This document shows, piece after piece, positions 62,718 through 64,000 of a stretch of 64,000 nucleotides of DNA (position 1 is the first letter of the stretch; each line of letters begins with the position of its first letter). Made by a program: the position numbers and the translations under genes. The stretch lies in the NCBI GenBank assembly GCA_018417955.1, contig JACTVC010000003.1, positions 2,604,001 through 2,668,000 on the forward strand, written 5' to 3'. Below the pieces are notes generated by a model that was not told where the DNA came from, ran no database searches, and saw nothing but the letters and a program-made list of their open reading frames with translations. Source of the DNA: Laccaria trichodermophora. Taxonomy: Eukaryota; Basidiomycota; Agaricomycetes; Agaricales; Hydnangiaceae.

Positions 62718-63842
62718 ATGGCTGCGACTGAAATTTCAGATGCCCCGAGAGATGGTTACCAGATCTCTATCACCACCACCACCATGAAGCCCATGCGCGT
62801 CCAAGTCGAAGAATACATCAACGAACTCCAAAAATCCATAGTCCTCTCCTTAGAACAACTCGACCCCTCCGCACCCCCATTCAAACAAGACGCCTGGGTC
62901 CGCCCCGAAGGCGGCTCAGGCCGATCCTGCGTATTCGCCCTCCCCCTCCCAGACGACATCTCCCTCCCACCTCCACCCAACACCATCCTCGAAAAAGCAG
63001 GCGTAAACATAAGCGTCGTCCATGGCCTCCTCCCCCCAGCAGCCATAAAACAAATGCGTGCAGACCACACCTCCATGCCCCTCCCCGACTCCCCCACCGG
63101 CCTCCCCTTCTTCGCAGCGGGCCTCAGTCTAGTAATACACCCCAGAAACCCACATGCACCAACCGTTCACGCAAACTACCGCTATTTCGAAATAACCTCC
63201 CCAGACACCGACGACGACGACGACGACGCACCACCAAAAGTCCTAGCATGGTGGTTCGGCGGCGGCTCCGACCTAACCCCCTCATACCTCTACCCAGAAG
63301 ACGCATCCCACTTCCACAAAACCCTCCAATCCGCATGCAACCCACACGGCCCCCAACTCTACCCATCCTTCAAAAAATGGTGCGACGAGTACTTTTACAT
63401 CCCTCATCGCAACGAAACGCGCGGAATTGGGGGTATCTTCTTCGATGACCTTAATTCCGGTATACACGTCCGACTACCCGATTCTCAGGTCATCACTCCC
63501 CGGCCTAGAACACCCGACGAGATATTCAAGTTCGTACGTGCCCTAGGAGACGCTTTCGTACCTTCCTACGTCCCCATACTCCGTATCCGCGCTACGTTGC
63601 CGTATACTCAAAAGGAGAGGCGATGGCAGTTGTTGAGAAGGGGTAGGTATGTAGAGTTTAACCTCATTTATGACCGCGGGACAAAGTTTGGGTTGATGAC
63701 CCCCGGAGCGAGGATTGAGAGTATTTTGATGAGTTTGCCCGAGACGGCTAGGTGGGAGTATATGAGTGAGATGGGGACGTTGGAGGGGAGCGAGGAGGAG
63801 AGGTTGTTGAGCGTGTTGAGGGAGCCCAGGGAGTGGGTTTGA
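62718..63842 (+). CDS. hem13: coproporphyrinogen III oxidase (aerobic)
   Basis: A single exon of 374 residues from the ATG at 62718. Family motifs are intact: QDAWVRPEGGSGRSCVF; LEKAGVNISVVHG; FFAAGLSLVIHPRNPHAPTV with HANYRYFE; WWFGGGSDLTPSYLYPEDAS; KWCDEYFYIPHRNETRGIGG with IFFDDL; RGRYVEFNLIYDRGTKFGLM; and SLPETARWEY near the end. The enzyme oxidatively decarboxylates coproporphyrinogen III to protoporphyrinogen IX using O2, the sixth step of heme synthesis. The N-terminus has no obvious mitochondrial presequence, consistent with the cytosolic yeast Hem13. A DDDDDD insert sits before the WWFGGG motif. Intron loss is notable among intron-rich neighbours. Confidence 0.95.
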   Translation: MAATEISDAPRDGYQISITTTTMKPMRVQVEEYINELQKSIVLSLEQLDPSAPPFKQDAWVRPEGGSGRSCVFALPLPDDISLPPPPNTILEKAGVNISVVHGLLPPAAIKQMRADHTSMPLPDSPTGLPFFAAGLSLVIHPRNPHAPTVHANYRYFEITSPDTDDDDDDAPPKVLAWWFGGGSDLTPSYLYPEDASHFHKTLQSACNPHGPQLYPSFKKWCDEYFYIPHRNETRGIGGIFFDDLNSGIHVRLPDSQVITPRPRTPDEIFKFVRALGDAFVPSYVPILRIRATLPYTQKERRWQLLRRGRYVEFNLIYDRGTKFGLMTPGARIESILMSLPETARWEYMSEMGTLEGSEEERLLSVLREPREWV

Positions 63843-64000
63843 TTGGGGTGAGCAGAATTCGAAATTAAATGTATCAGGTATGGACCTCGGAAGGATATTT
63901 ATGTTGTAACCATGGTAGGATGAATCGTCTCGATCATCTTGTCGACGACAATCCAGTTTCGGTACATTCAAAGCGTCTCTTTTTCCAGATCAGCAAAATA

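Overview
The window is nuclear DNA from a filamentous basidiomycete, most likely a mushroom-forming Agaricomycete. Genes are dense and cut by many introns of about 45-60 bp with GT...AG ends. Several products are typical of this group: a CYP63-like P450, an F-box protein, small secreted proteins with an NA(Q/E)RLxRG motif, and CaaX-box pheromone-like peptides. All gene models were built by reading splice sites by eye, so exon edges inside genes are predictions.

Layout. 0-8 kb: KAT14-like acetyltransferase, an unknown basic protein, an F-box protein and a DUF1275 membrane protein. 10-18 kb: hgh1 (eEF2 chaperone) and spt20 (SAGA) sharing a 110-bp divergent promoter, then a proline-rich GATA factor. 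18.9-26.2 kb: a conserved unknown protein, the RNA helicase ded1 and sec72. 26.2-35.3 kb: a rearranged, repeat-rich accessory region. It holds two paralogous blocks (A and B), a kinase-like gene fused to two GATA fingers, and a 5'-truncated hgh1 copy. 36-42 kb: two related secreted-protein genes flanking an MFS transporter. 42.5-48.1 kb: a GRAM-TBC-EF-hand RabGAP and a WDR5/Swd3 protein. 48.3-50.8 kb: a MITE-like inverted repeat and a TEA-domain transcription factor. 52.1-55.7 kb: a tandem duplication in which each copy carries a 38-codon pheromone-precursor-like gene, next to a TMEM170-like gene. 57-64 kb: a mitochondrial EngB-type GTPase, a P450 and hem13 (coproporphyrinogen oxidase).

Main points. 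(1) The 3' end of the GATA gene and the 3' half of hgh1 were copied together, in inverted orientation, to 30.6-32.75 kb. There the GATA finger exons were joined to a kinase-like gene and duplicated in tandem, giving a predicted two-finger kinase-like/GATA protein. (2) Two tandem small genes encode 38-residue peptides starting MDSF and ending CVVA, with identical C-terminal halves. No STE3-type receptor was seen in the window. (3) Splicing oddities include a frame-forced GC-AG intron in ded1, a possible second one in spt20, and a 5-nt micro-exon in the RabGAP. (4) Five genes concern chromatin or transcription: KAT14-like, Spt20, WDR5/Swd3, GATA and TEA.
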